11,963 nucleotides of DNA from Methanobacteriota archaeon (GTDB taxonomy: Archaea; Hydrothermarchaeota; Hydrothermarchaeia; Hydrothermarchaeales; SZUA-236). Every line of letters starts with the position of its first letter. The stretch's first letter is position 1. Where the stretch lies: positions 1 to 11,963 of the forward strand of contig RFHW01000145.1 in assembly GCA_003695745.1 (NCBI GenBank), read 5' to 3'. Positions 5,700-11,963 of the stretch are shown piece after piece. Made by a program: the position numbers and the translations under genes. The notes beneath the pieces are model-generated. The model was not told where the DNA came from, ran no database searches, and saw only the letters and a list, made by a program, of their open reading frames with translations.

Positions 5700-6074
5700 A
5701 TGGGAAAGAAGATCCTCCTTGTTGACGATGAGCCAGAGATACGCACCCTCTACAAGAAGATGCTGGAAAAAGAAGGCTACACTGTCTCAACTGCCAAGGA
5801 CGGGAGGGATGCCCTTGAGAAGGTTGCCGCTGACAGGCCGGATCTCATTATCCTGGATATTATGATGCCTGGGATGGATGGCTGGGAGGTGTCCAAAAAG
5901 ATAAAGACAGACCTTGCCACAAAGGACATACCTGTGGTCATCCTCTCTGTTAAGGCTGGGATCACTGAGAAGGTGAAAAGCATTGAAGAGTCCCTTGCAG
6001 AGAGGCATCTTGGAAAGCCTGTGGGGCGCTCTGAGCTGATCAGCACTGTTAAGGCCCTTCTAGGCGAGTTCTAG
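5700..6074 (+). CDS. Stand-alone response regulator receiver protein
   Basis: A single REC domain of 124 residues with no output domain. The acidic pocket Asp9-Asp10, phospho-acceptor Asp53 in ILDIMMPGMDGWE, Ser83 at the switch Thr/Ser position and Lys106 in GKP are all present, so it should be phosphorylated. His103 sits near the usual aromatic switch residue. Such proteins signal by protein-protein contact, like CheY or archaeal PAS-kinase partners. No histidine kinase is in the window. Its TAG stop shares the CTAG tetranucleotide with the stop of the convergent small gene. A T-rich tract 24 nt further on may end its transcript. Confidence 0.93.
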   Translation: MGKKILLVDDEPEIRTLYKKMLEKEGYTVSTAKDGRDALEKVAADRPDLIILDIMMPGMDGWEVSKKIKTDLATKDIPVVILSVKAGITEKVKSIEESLAERHLGKPVGRSELISTVKALLGEF

Positions 6075-6217
6075 CCCTCCTCCATCCTCTTTGAGAGTTT
6101 TCTTTTTATCTCTTCCAGGCTCTTTGGCTCTTCTTCTGTAAGCTCTCCCAGCTCGTCTTTTACAGGGGCCATGTCTTTGAAGGCCTTTTTCTGTTTTTTG
6201 AACACCGGGTCTTCCAT
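6071..6217 (-). CDS. Small charged protein, 48 residues, unknown function
   Basis: Starts ATG 6 nt after the stop of the HTH-CBS gene and begins MEDPVFKKQKKAFKDM. It is rich in Lys and Glu, has no Cys, no hydrophobic segment, and is predicted mostly helical by composition. A GGTGA 11 nt before the ATG, inside the end of the upstream gene, could be its ribosome binding site. Evidence that it is real is the tight operon spacing, the neat stop overlapping that of the response regulator, and the lack of another use for the space. I do not recognise a family. It could be a small partner of the HTH-CBS protein, but that is a guess from position. Confidence 0.6.
   Translation of the reverse strand: MEDPVFKKQKKAFKDMAPVKDELGELTEEEPKSLEEIKRKLSKRMEEG
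6098..6108 (+). terminator. T-rich tract after the response regulator
   Basis: TTTTCTTTTTA lies 24 nt past the response regulator stop on the plus strand. It is inside the minus-strand small gene, where it encodes a Lys-rich stretch, so it may be only coding sequence. Confidence 0.35.
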
Positions 6218-6223
6218 GGGGTC

Positions 6224-6787
6224 TCACTTCACCAGCTTCAGCACGTCGGCCTTTGTCACGATGCCTGAGAGCCTTTCCCGATCCACTACGAGGACGCAGG
6301 GGTTATGCTCCACCAGGTTTGAGAGCGTCTCCACATCTGTGTCGGCTGTGACGATGGGGAATCCGCTGCCCATTATATCTGCCACCTTCATGGATGAGAG
6401 CTCTGATAGGTCCTTACCGGAGGTCAGCTCATGAATGACCTGCGTCTCTGATATGCTCCCTACCTGCACCCCCTTTCTGACAACTGGCATCTGGGAGATG
6501 TTGTGCTCCTCCATGAGCTTGGAGGCCTTCTTCAGGGAGTCTTCGGGGGAGACCGTTATCACCGGGGCGCGCATAAGCTCCCGTGCAGTGACCCTCTCTG
6601 TTTTCTCGCCCTCTTTTAAGGCGCCGAGGATCTTTTTCAGTGTTGAGAGCCTTGGGTCTATGGCCCCTTTCTCTATCCTCGCGATCAGGGACTGGCTCAC
6701 CTTTGCCTTCCTGGCAAGCTCGGTCTGGGTCAGCCCTATCCTGAGCCTGTACTGCCTCAGCTCTTCAGGCGAGGGGACGTTGTACAT
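6224..6787 (-). CDS. HTH (XRE-type) transcriptional regulator with CBS pair
   Basis: Residues about 10-60 form a Cro/CI-type helix-turn-helix (LRIGLTQTELARKAKVSQS is the core). Residues 70-122 and 136-187 are two CBS domains, each opening with a typical RELMRAPVITV or VADIMGSGFPIV strand. CBS pairs usually bind adenine nucleotides or S-adenosylmethionine, so this is likely a ligand-controlled DNA-binding protein. The architecture is common in euryarchaea, mostly uncharacterised. It starts at an ATG about 24-30 nt downstream of a TATA element, so the mRNA is probably leaderless. A 9-bp inverted repeat lies just upstream of that TATA and could be an operator. The 48-residue gene follows at 6 nt. 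Confidence 0.92.
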   Translation of the reverse strand: MYNVPSPEELRQYRLRIGLTQTELARKAKVSQSLIARIEKGAIDPRLSTLKKILGALKEGEKTERVTARELMRAPVITVSPEDSLKKASKLMEEHNISQMPVVRKGVQVGSISETQVIHELTSGKDLSELSSMKVADIMGSGFPIVTADTDVETLSNLVEHNPCVLVVDRERLSGIVTKADVLKLVK

Positions 6788-6810
6788 GGGGCGACATTAT
6801 ACTTTAACAG

Positions 6811-6817
6811 ATATAAA
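6811..6817 (-). promoter_or_regulatory. TATA box of the HTH-CBS gene
   Basis: On the minus strand this reads TTTATAT, preceded by TTAAA, and is 24-30 nt before the ATG at 6787. Initiation would coincide with the ATG. Confidence 0.6.
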
Positions 6818-6822
6818 TTTAA

Positions 6823-6862
6823 TCCAGGATATGCTCCATGGTCATAGCTATTTTATCCTGGA
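6823..6862. promoter_or_regulatory. 9-bp inverted repeat upstream of the HTH-CBS promoter
   Basis: TCCAGGATA (6823-6831) and TATCCTGGA (6854-6862) are perfect inverted copies 22 nt apart. The distal arm includes the last codons of the zinc-ribbon gene. In the minus direction the repeat is followed by TTAAATTTATAT. It may be a hairpin that helps end the larB transcript, an operator for the HTH-CBS protein, or both. Confidence 0.45.
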
Positions 6863-8101
6863 CTCGATGGTCTCTGCATATCCCTTCACCTCAGCCTCGT
6901 CCAGGCCCCTTCCGATCTTGGACACGGAGAGGCTCACAAAGACATCCTGCTTGTAGAAGAACACCCTGTATGTGACCTCCACCTCATAGTCCGGATGAGG
7001 CTTCACGCTCTTGCCCATGACCCCTGACTCGTTTATCTCAAGGTCGATGAGCTTGTATCCCTCGCCCTTCATCTCCGCTTCAAGGCCCCGGAGCCTGTCC
7101 TCAAAGTATTTCTTGGATGTCCTGTTGGCATCGTATTTGGAGATGGAGCTGGATATCTCCTTCTCCACCAGGGTAGCGTTCTTTCCAGCCGCCTCGAAAT
7201 CCTTTTTCAGCACAATGCGGTGGTTCTCAAGCCATCCCTGTCTCTCAAGCTCCTCTGCAAGGGAGGAGTTGCCTGCGGCAAACTCCAGAGGGTCTTTGAT
7301 TGTGCCTGAAAGAAGGGGGTCGAGATAGAAACCGCCGCCCAGGTCGCCTGCCTTCAGGTTCATCTCCGCAGGGGTCCTGTTGGTGGGGGTGATCGGCTCT
7401 GATTCAGAGAGGCTTGAGCCGTCCCCCTCATCCACACCTGCTATGACGATCTCCTTCGGAGGCTCCGCCTTTTTTTCAAAGGGCCAGAGGCTCTGGCTCT
7501 TCAGATAAAAGCCGCCCGCCCCAGCTGTGACCACAAGGCTCACAAGACCGATGGCGAGCATCTTCTTGGCATTTTCCTCATCCACGCCTTTAATGGAGAA
7601 GTATGCCACGACGCCGCCCAGGATGTTGAAGAGAACTGGGACGATGAACCAGTATTTTGAGAAAGGCGGCTCATCGGCGCGTCTCAGCGGGCGGTAGAGC
7701 TCGCCTGAGGGTTCCGGAGGTGGCCGAGGCGTTATTGACGGACCGGGGGCTGTGGGTCTTGAAGGAGGTGGTGGCGGAGCCGCCTTCTCCACCTTCTCAG
7801 CTGCCTGCGCTCCGGACTGGTCAAAGGCCCCGGACCGCGCCTTCTCCACAAGGTCTTTCTTGATACTCTGGAACTCCTCAAGGGATATCTCACCCCTTTT
7901 GAAGGCCTTTAGCGCCTGCTCAAGCTCGGCCTTGACCTTCCTTTTGACCTCTTCCGAAAGCTCGATTGTGCCCTCTTTTTTAGGTGGGCCCGGTCTCTTT
8001 GCCTTCTCAGCCGGCTCAGATGCAGGGATCCTGGCCCCGCATTTGCCGCAGAAGAGATCGCCCTTCCTGTATTTTTCGCCACACTTCTCACAAACTCCCA
8101 T
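6848..8101 (-). CDS. Zinc-ribbon, SHOCT-like membrane protein
   Basis: The N-terminus is a zinc ribbon (Cys4, Cys7, Cys18, Cys21). A helical segment at about 55-90, containing [21 protein letters not shown], looks like a SHOCT short C-terminal-type domain. A proline-rich linker follows (108-132). Two hydrophobic helices (about 150-170 and 181-200) with a short charged turn between them put both ends on the same side of the membrane. The last 215 residues form a soluble domain I cannot identify. No enzyme motif is visible. Its ATG overlaps the larB end by 14 nt, so the two are co-transcribed. Archaea have many zinc-ribbon membrane proteins of unknown role, and a link to nickel-cofactor synthesis is not supported by the sequence. 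Confidence 0.85.
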   Translation of the reverse strand: MGVCEKCGEKYRKGDLFCGKCGARIPASEPAEKAKRPGPPKKEGTIELSEEVKRKVKAELEQALKAFKRGEISLEEFQSIKKDLVEKARSGAFDQSGAQAAEKVEKAAPPPPPSRPTAPGPSITPRPPPEPSGELYRPLRRADEPPFSKYWFIVPVLFNILGGVVAYFSIKGVDEENAKKMLAIGLVSLVVTAGAGGFYLKSQSLWPFEKKAEPPKEIVIAGVDEGDGSSLSESEPITPTNRTPAEMNLKAGDLGGGFYLDPLLSGTIKDPLEFAAGNSSLAEELERQGWLENHRIVLKKDFEAAGKNATLVEKEISSSISKYDANRTSKKYFEDRLRGLEAEMKGEGYKLIDLEINESGVMGKSVKPHPDYEVEVTYRVFFYKQDVFVSLSVSKIGRGLDEAEVKGYAETIESRIK

Positions 8102-8822
8102 GGTTCTTCCTCTTTTTCATTGAAATGCGCCTGCATATGAGGTATGCCGCTGCAGCCGCTCCAAAGCCGTTGTCGATGTTCACCACCGTTACACCCGGTG
8201 AGCATGACTGGAGCATTGCCATGAGCGCCGACTCGCCGCCGCCGCCATATCCGTAGCCCACAGAGGTCGGGACCCCTATAACCGGGATGTCCACAAGGCC
8301 CTTGACCACAGAGGGCAGCGCCCCTTCCATGCCGGCCACCACGATGGCCACGTCCGCATCCTCCTCGGCCATCCTCTCCAGACAGGGGAAGACCCGGTGA
8401 AGCCCTGCAACGCCCACGTCATAGCCTGTTATAACAGCGCAGCCCAGCTCCTCCAGGACCAGGCGCGCCTCCTCTGCCACAGGGATGTCTGATGTGCCTG
8501 CCGCAAGGAGGCCCACCCTCCCAATGACAGCGGTCCTCCCAGGCTCTTTTTTCAGGATGGCCGTCCCCGCCTTTCTGTTGAGGTTTTTATGCGCCTCTAT
8601 CCCCTCCAGCCTCTCAAAATGCCCTTCCCCTGCCTTGGTGACTATGACCCTGCCTTTTTTCTCCAGAAGCCTCCTGGCAAGGAGCTCCACGTCCTCAGGG
8701 CTCTTTCCCTTTGCAAGAATCACCTCAGGTATGCCTGTGGCAAACTCCCTTTCAAGGTCCAGTTTTGCGACGCCGCCCACATGGAGCGTCCGTCTCTTCA
8801 GCGGGTCTTTTGAGCCCTTCAT
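8088..8822 (-). CDS. larB: LarB, pyridinium-3,5-biscarboxylic acid mononucleotide synthase
   Basis: LarB carboxylates and hydrolyses nicotinic acid adenine dinucleotide to make the first precursor of the nickel-pincer cofactor. The C-terminal PurE-like domain has the family blocks: [13 protein letters not shown] (107-119), [11 protein letters not shown] (133-143), [18 protein letters not shown] (183-200) and [15 protein letters not shown] (209-223). Cys207 in LQSCSPG sits where the LarB catalytic cysteine is expected, which separates it from true PurE. At 244 residues its length is normal. The start is about 25 nt downstream of a TATA box. larC, larE and a LarA-type racemase are not in the window. 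Confidence 0.93.
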   Translation of the reverse strand: MKGSKDPLKRRTLHVGGVAKLDLEREFATGIPEVILAKGKSPEDVELLARRLLEKKGRVIVTKAGEGHFERLEGIEAHKNLNRKAGTAILKKEPGRTAVIGRVGLLAAGTSDIPVAEEARLVLEELGCAVITGYDVGVAGLHRVFPCLERMAEEDADVAIVVAGMEGALPSVVKGLVDIPVIGVPTSVGYGYGGGGESALMAMLQSCSPGVTVVNIDNGFGAAAAAYLICRRISMKKRKNHGSL

Positions 8823-8846
8823 CCCTTTAGGTTATGGACAGGGAGG

Positions 8847-8854
8847 TTTATAAA
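8847..8854 (-). promoter_or_regulatory. TATA box of larB
   Basis: TTTATAAA, which reads the same on both strands, is 25-32 nt upstream of the larB ATG at 8822. Initiation would be at or next to the ATG. It is divergent from the rpo7 promoter in a 160-nt spacer. Confidence 0.6.
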
Positions 8855-8911
8855 GTTGATTAAACACATCTGTCCATGAGAGGGTCGTCATATGCCCCTT
8901 CCAACCCCCCA

Positions 8912-8926
8912 AAATATATAAATATA
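8912..8926 (+). promoter_or_regulatory. TATA box of the rpo7-kae1 operon
   Basis: AAATATATAAATATA follows a run of Cs and As. Initiation about 25 nt downstream (near 8945) would give a leader of roughly 40 nt with a Shine-Dalgarno site. This contrasts with the leaderless-looking genes around it. Confidence 0.6.
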
Positions 8927-8970
8927 ATGAATTTGAGTATGGAGCGTCTGTTTATCTTGGATTTATAACA

Positions 8971-8975
8971 GGAGG
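8971..8975 (+). promoter_or_regulatory. Shine-Dalgarno site that fixes the rpo7 TTG start
   Basis: GGAGG lies 7 nt before TTG at 8983. No in-frame ATG is nearby, and the Rpo7 family begins MYK or similar, so this site decides the non-ATG start. Confidence 0.75.
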
Positions 8976-8982
8976 ACTGTCG

Positions 8983-9627
8983 TTGTATAAAACAATAAAG
9001 ATTGAAGATGTGGTAAGGGTGCCACCGCACCGTTTTGGAGAGCCGCTGAAAGAGGTGATAGAGGATATCCTCAGGCACGGCTATGAGTATAAAGGTGGCG
9101 TCGTCGGGGGCTATGAAGGCCTTCTGGACAGGGATCTTGGAGTGATACTTGCTGTCACCGACGTGGAGTCCATTGAGGAGGGCCGGATCATCCCAAATGA
9201 CGGGGCCTCATACCATAAGACCGTCTTCAACGCCATCGTCTTCAAACCCGAGCTTCATGAGGTGCTTGACTGCGAGGTTGTGGACGTGGTGGAGTTCGGC
9301 GCCTTTGTGCGCTTCGGCCCCATAGACGGTCTTGTCCATGTGTCGCAGATCGCAGATGACTACATATCCTATGATGAGAAGAGGGCGGCGCTCATCGGCA
9401 AGACCACCAACAAGGTTTTGGAGGTGGGTGACAGGGTGCGGGCGAGGATTGTGGCCATGAGCGCCAGCCCTGAGGGCCAGCGCGAAGGCAAGATAAACCT
9501 CACCATGAGACAGGCCAATCTGGGTAAGTTCGAGTGGATCGCCGAGGAGAAGAAGAAAAAGGAGGAGAAGGCCCCAAAGGAGAAGAAAGGGGAGAAGAAG
9601 GAGAAAGAGGTAAAGGATGAAGCTTAA
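8983..9627 (+). CDS. rpo7: RNA polymerase subunit Rpo7 (RpoE1)
   Basis: Stalk subunit that pairs with Rpo4 and contacts nascent RNA; homologue of eukaryotic RPB7. The N-terminal half has the expected MYKTIKIEDVVRVPP opening and the tip-domain Gly-rich strand. An S1 RNA-binding domain covers about 92-180 (VVDVVEFGAFVRFGPIDGLVHVSQI). It uses a TTG start fixed by GGAGG. The last 26 residues (189-214) are almost all Lys and Glu, so at 214 residues the protein is longer than the usual 185-195. Its end overlaps spt4 by 11 nt. It heads a six-gene operon. Confidence 0.97.
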   Translation: MYKTIKIEDVVRVPPHRFGEPLKEVIEDILRHGYEYKGGVVGGYEGLLDRDLGVILAVTDVESIEEGRIIPNDGASYHKTVFNAIVFKPELHEVLDCEVVDVVEFGAFVRFGPIDGLVHVSQIADDYISYDEKRAALIGKTTNKVLEVGDRVRARIVAMSASPEGQREGKINLTMRQANLGKFEWIAEEKKKKEEKAPKEKKGEKKEKEVKDEA

Positions 9628-9799
9628 TGCCTGTAAGGAGTGCAAGAAGCTAACAGAGCTTGACATCTGCCCCGTGTGCAAGGGGCGCACCACCCCCCAC
9701 TGGGTCGGTTTTGTGGCTGTGGCTGATCCTGAGAGGTCTGAGATCGCGAAGAAGATGGGGATCGCTACCAAAGGAAAATTTGCGCTGAAGGTCAGGTAA
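9617..9799 (+). CDS. spt4: Transcription elongation factor Spt4 (RpoE2)
   Basis: Small zinc protein that binds the NGN domain of Spt5 and helps close the RNA polymerase cleft. Sixty residues with the four zinc ligands Cys6, Cys9, Cys18 and Cys21 and the family strand HWVGFVAVADPERSEIAKKMG. The ATG lies inside the end of rpo7 with GAGG 6 nt upstream. The rpo7-spt4 pair is a long-conserved archaeal linkage. Spt5 is not in the window. Confidence 0.96.
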   Translation: MKLNACKECKKLTELDICPVCKGRTTPHWVGFVAVADPERSEIAKKMGIATKGKFALKVR

Positions 9800-10294
9800 G
9801 TGAAGGACATTAAACTCCCTGAGGAGATGAGAGCCACATTGAAAAAGCCCCTTGGGCAGCTCATCAAAGGCGATGGCAAGGCGGCGGCAGAGGAGGTGAA
9901 GCGGCTCTTAGGCGGTGCGCGGGCGATTGTTGTTGGCGACGCCTCCTATGAGAACCTCCTTGAGGTGGGTGTGAAGCCCCATGTGGCGATCCTTGACTTC
10001 AAGGTGAAAAGAAAGCCCTATAAGGAATATCCTGCAGATCTGTCTGTCCAGAACCCGGCAGGCTTCATCACATCTGCCATGTGGGAGGCGGTGGAGAAGA
10101 TCCTTGAGTCAGGCGGGATCATAGGCGTGGATGGGGAGGAGGATCTGGCTGTGATACCTGCGGTGCTTGAGGCCGACTTTGGGGATGTGGTGCTCTACGG
10201 CCAGCCTGATGAGGGGATGGTATTTATAAAGGTGGATGAGGAGGTCAAGCAGAGAACAGCAATGCTTTTAAAGATTATGGGCTCATTAGGGTGA
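9800..10294 (+). CDS. GTP-dependent dephospho-CoA kinase (DUF359 family)
   Basis: Phosphorylates dephospho-CoA with GTP, the last step of archaeal CoA synthesis; the family was assigned by work on the Thermococcus kodakarensis enzyme. Conserved blocks are VVGDAS (44-49), DFKVKR (66-71), NPAGFIT (85-91), GEEDLAVIPA (112-121) and YGQPDEGMV (133-141). At 164 residues its length is typical. It starts with GTG directly after the spt4 TAA (no spacer), with AGG just upstream. It lies between transcription and ribosomal genes, as in many euryarchaea. Confidence 0.93.
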   Translation: MKDIKLPEEMRATLKKPLGQLIKGDGKAAAEEVKRLLGGARAIVVGDASYENLLEVGVKPHVAILDFKVKRKPYKEYPADLSVQNPAGFITSAMWEAVEKILESGGIIGVDGEEDLAVIPAVLEADFGDVVLYGQPDEGMVFIKVDEEVKQRTAMLLKIMGSLG

Positions 10295-10301
10295 AGATGC
10301 T

Positions 10302-10808
10302 ATGAAGATCGATGTTATCAGCGAGAAGGAAAACCCCCTCCTGGAGCGTAAGGAGGTTGTTGTGAGGATCAGCTACAAAGGCGCAACGCCGAAGAGAGAG
10401 GAGATCAGGAGCAAGGTGGCGGCTACGCTCGGCGCCGATGATGACAGGCTCATCCTTGACCCGCTGCAGCAGAGGTATGGCGCTTCCGAGGCGGTTGCCA
10501 AGGTGAAGATCTATTCCTCAAAGAAGAGGGTTGGGGAGATTGAACGCCCCCATATTATCAGGAAGAACTTTCCGGAGGGTGAGGCCCAAAAGCCGGAGGT
10601 GAAAGAGGAGCCCGCTAAAGAGGGCGGTGAGGAGGCTGAAAAAGAGGCTGTGGAGAAGGAAGCCGAAAAGACCGGTGAGGAGAAGCCGCAGGAGATGAAG
10701 GAAAAAGCCCCGAAAGCCGAAGAAGAAACAGTAAAGGAAAAGGAACCTGAAAAAGAAAAGCCTGCCAAAGAGGCTGAAAAGGATAAATCTGGAAAGAAAG
10801 AGGGATAG
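10302..10808 (+). CDS. rps24e: Small-subunit ribosomal protein eS24 with a long charged tail
   Basis: Residues 1 to about 91 match the S24e fold: MKIDVISEKENPLLERKEV opening, then RLILDPLQQRYGASEAVAKVKIYSS and a basic ERPHIIRKN end. Family members are about 100 residues. This one has a further 75 residues made almost wholly of Lys, Glu, Ala and Pro with no hydrophobic core, presumably disordered. The ATG is 7 nt after AGGGTGA, which overlaps the upstream stop. The tail stays in frame up to the next gene with no sign of frameshift. Confidence 0.94.
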   Translation: MKIDVISEKENPLLERKEVVVRISYKGATPKREEIRSKVAATLGADDDRLILDPLQQRYGASEAVAKVKIYSSKKRVGEIERPHIIRKNFPEGEAQKPEVKEEPAKEGGEEAEKEAVEKEAEKTGEEKPQEMKEKAPKAEEETVKEKEPEKEKPAKEAEKDKSGKKEG

Positions 10809-10811
10809 ATA

Positions 10812-10988
10812 ATGGCAAAGTACCAGAGATATGAGGTCAAGGACGGCAAGGTGGTCCGGAAGAACAGGGCATGCCCCAGGTGCGGCGGCGGCGTCTTCCT
10901 CGCAGAGCATAAAGACAGGTTTTCCTGCGGCGCCTGCGGATACACTGAGTGGAAGGAGAAGCCTAAAGAGCCCGAATCCGGAAAATGA
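10812..10988 (+). CDS. rps27ae: Small-subunit ribosomal protein eS31 (S27ae)
   Basis: A 58-residue zinc ribbon protein, 3 nt after rps24e. It opens [20 protein letters not shown], then has Cys21, Cys24, Cys39 and Cys42 as zinc ligands, with [12 protein letters not shown] typical of the family. It is the archaeal form without the ubiquitin fusion of eukaryotes. GAGGG upstream is a suitable ribosome binding site. The rps24e-rps27ae-kae1 order is a familiar euryarchaeal linkage. Confidence 0.95.
   Translation: MAKYQRYEVKDGKVVRKNRACPRCGGGVFLAEHKDRFSCGACGYTEWKEKPKEPESGK

Positions 10989-11963
<975 letters not shown>

Noticed and set aside
8962..8968. TTTATAA as the rpo7 promoter
   Set aside because: Initiation about 25 nt downstream would fall after the TTG start and remove the GGAGG site; the element at 8912-8926 fits better.

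Overview
The window is archaeal, most probably from a euryarchaeote. It carries Mre11-Rad50, an Rpo7-Spt4-(GTP-dependent dephospho-CoA kinase)-S24e-S27ae-Kae1 cluster and a tRNA-Glu behind a TATA box. Several genes start 25-32 nt downstream of a TATA element, which is the leaderless archaeal arrangement. I cannot fix the lineage; the free-standing Kae1 (not fused to Bud32) and the long Lys/Glu-rich tail on S24e are clues rather than proof.

Layout. Positions 1-577 hold no convincing gene but are full of perfect inverted repeats, copies of a short hairpin motif, and a fragment like the 3' end of a tRNA. Then come rad50 and mre11 (minus strand, 4-nt overlap), a family 2 glycosyltransferase (plus strand, divergent from mre11), tRNA-Glu(UUC) with its own promoter and T-tract, and a second repeat-bearing intergenic region (5279-5699). 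A stand-alone response regulator follows. It converges on a minus-strand pair, an HTH-CBS regulator and a 48-residue protein. Next on the minus strand is larB followed by a zinc-ribbon membrane protein. Divergent from larB is the plus-strand information-processing operon rpo7-spt4-DUF359-rps24e-rps27ae-kae1, whose last stop codon ends the window.

How the genes work together. Mre11 and Rad50 form the DNA-end processing complex; herA and nurA, which often accompany them in archaea, are not in the window. The last operon links an RNA polymerase stalk subunit, the Spt4 elongation factor, CoA biosynthesis, two small-subunit ribosomal proteins and the KEOPS catalytic subunit for tRNA t6A. LarB catalyses the first step of nickel-pincer cofactor synthesis, but no larC or larE is nearby.

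The least explained content is the intergenic repeat family. Five copies of a 29-31 bp motif lie only in the two gene-free regions. The two best copies form perfect 9-bp stems that differ by a paired, compensatory substitution, and they are embedded in a longer ~130 bp repeat. I found no CRISPR array, insertion sequence or recognisable defence system.
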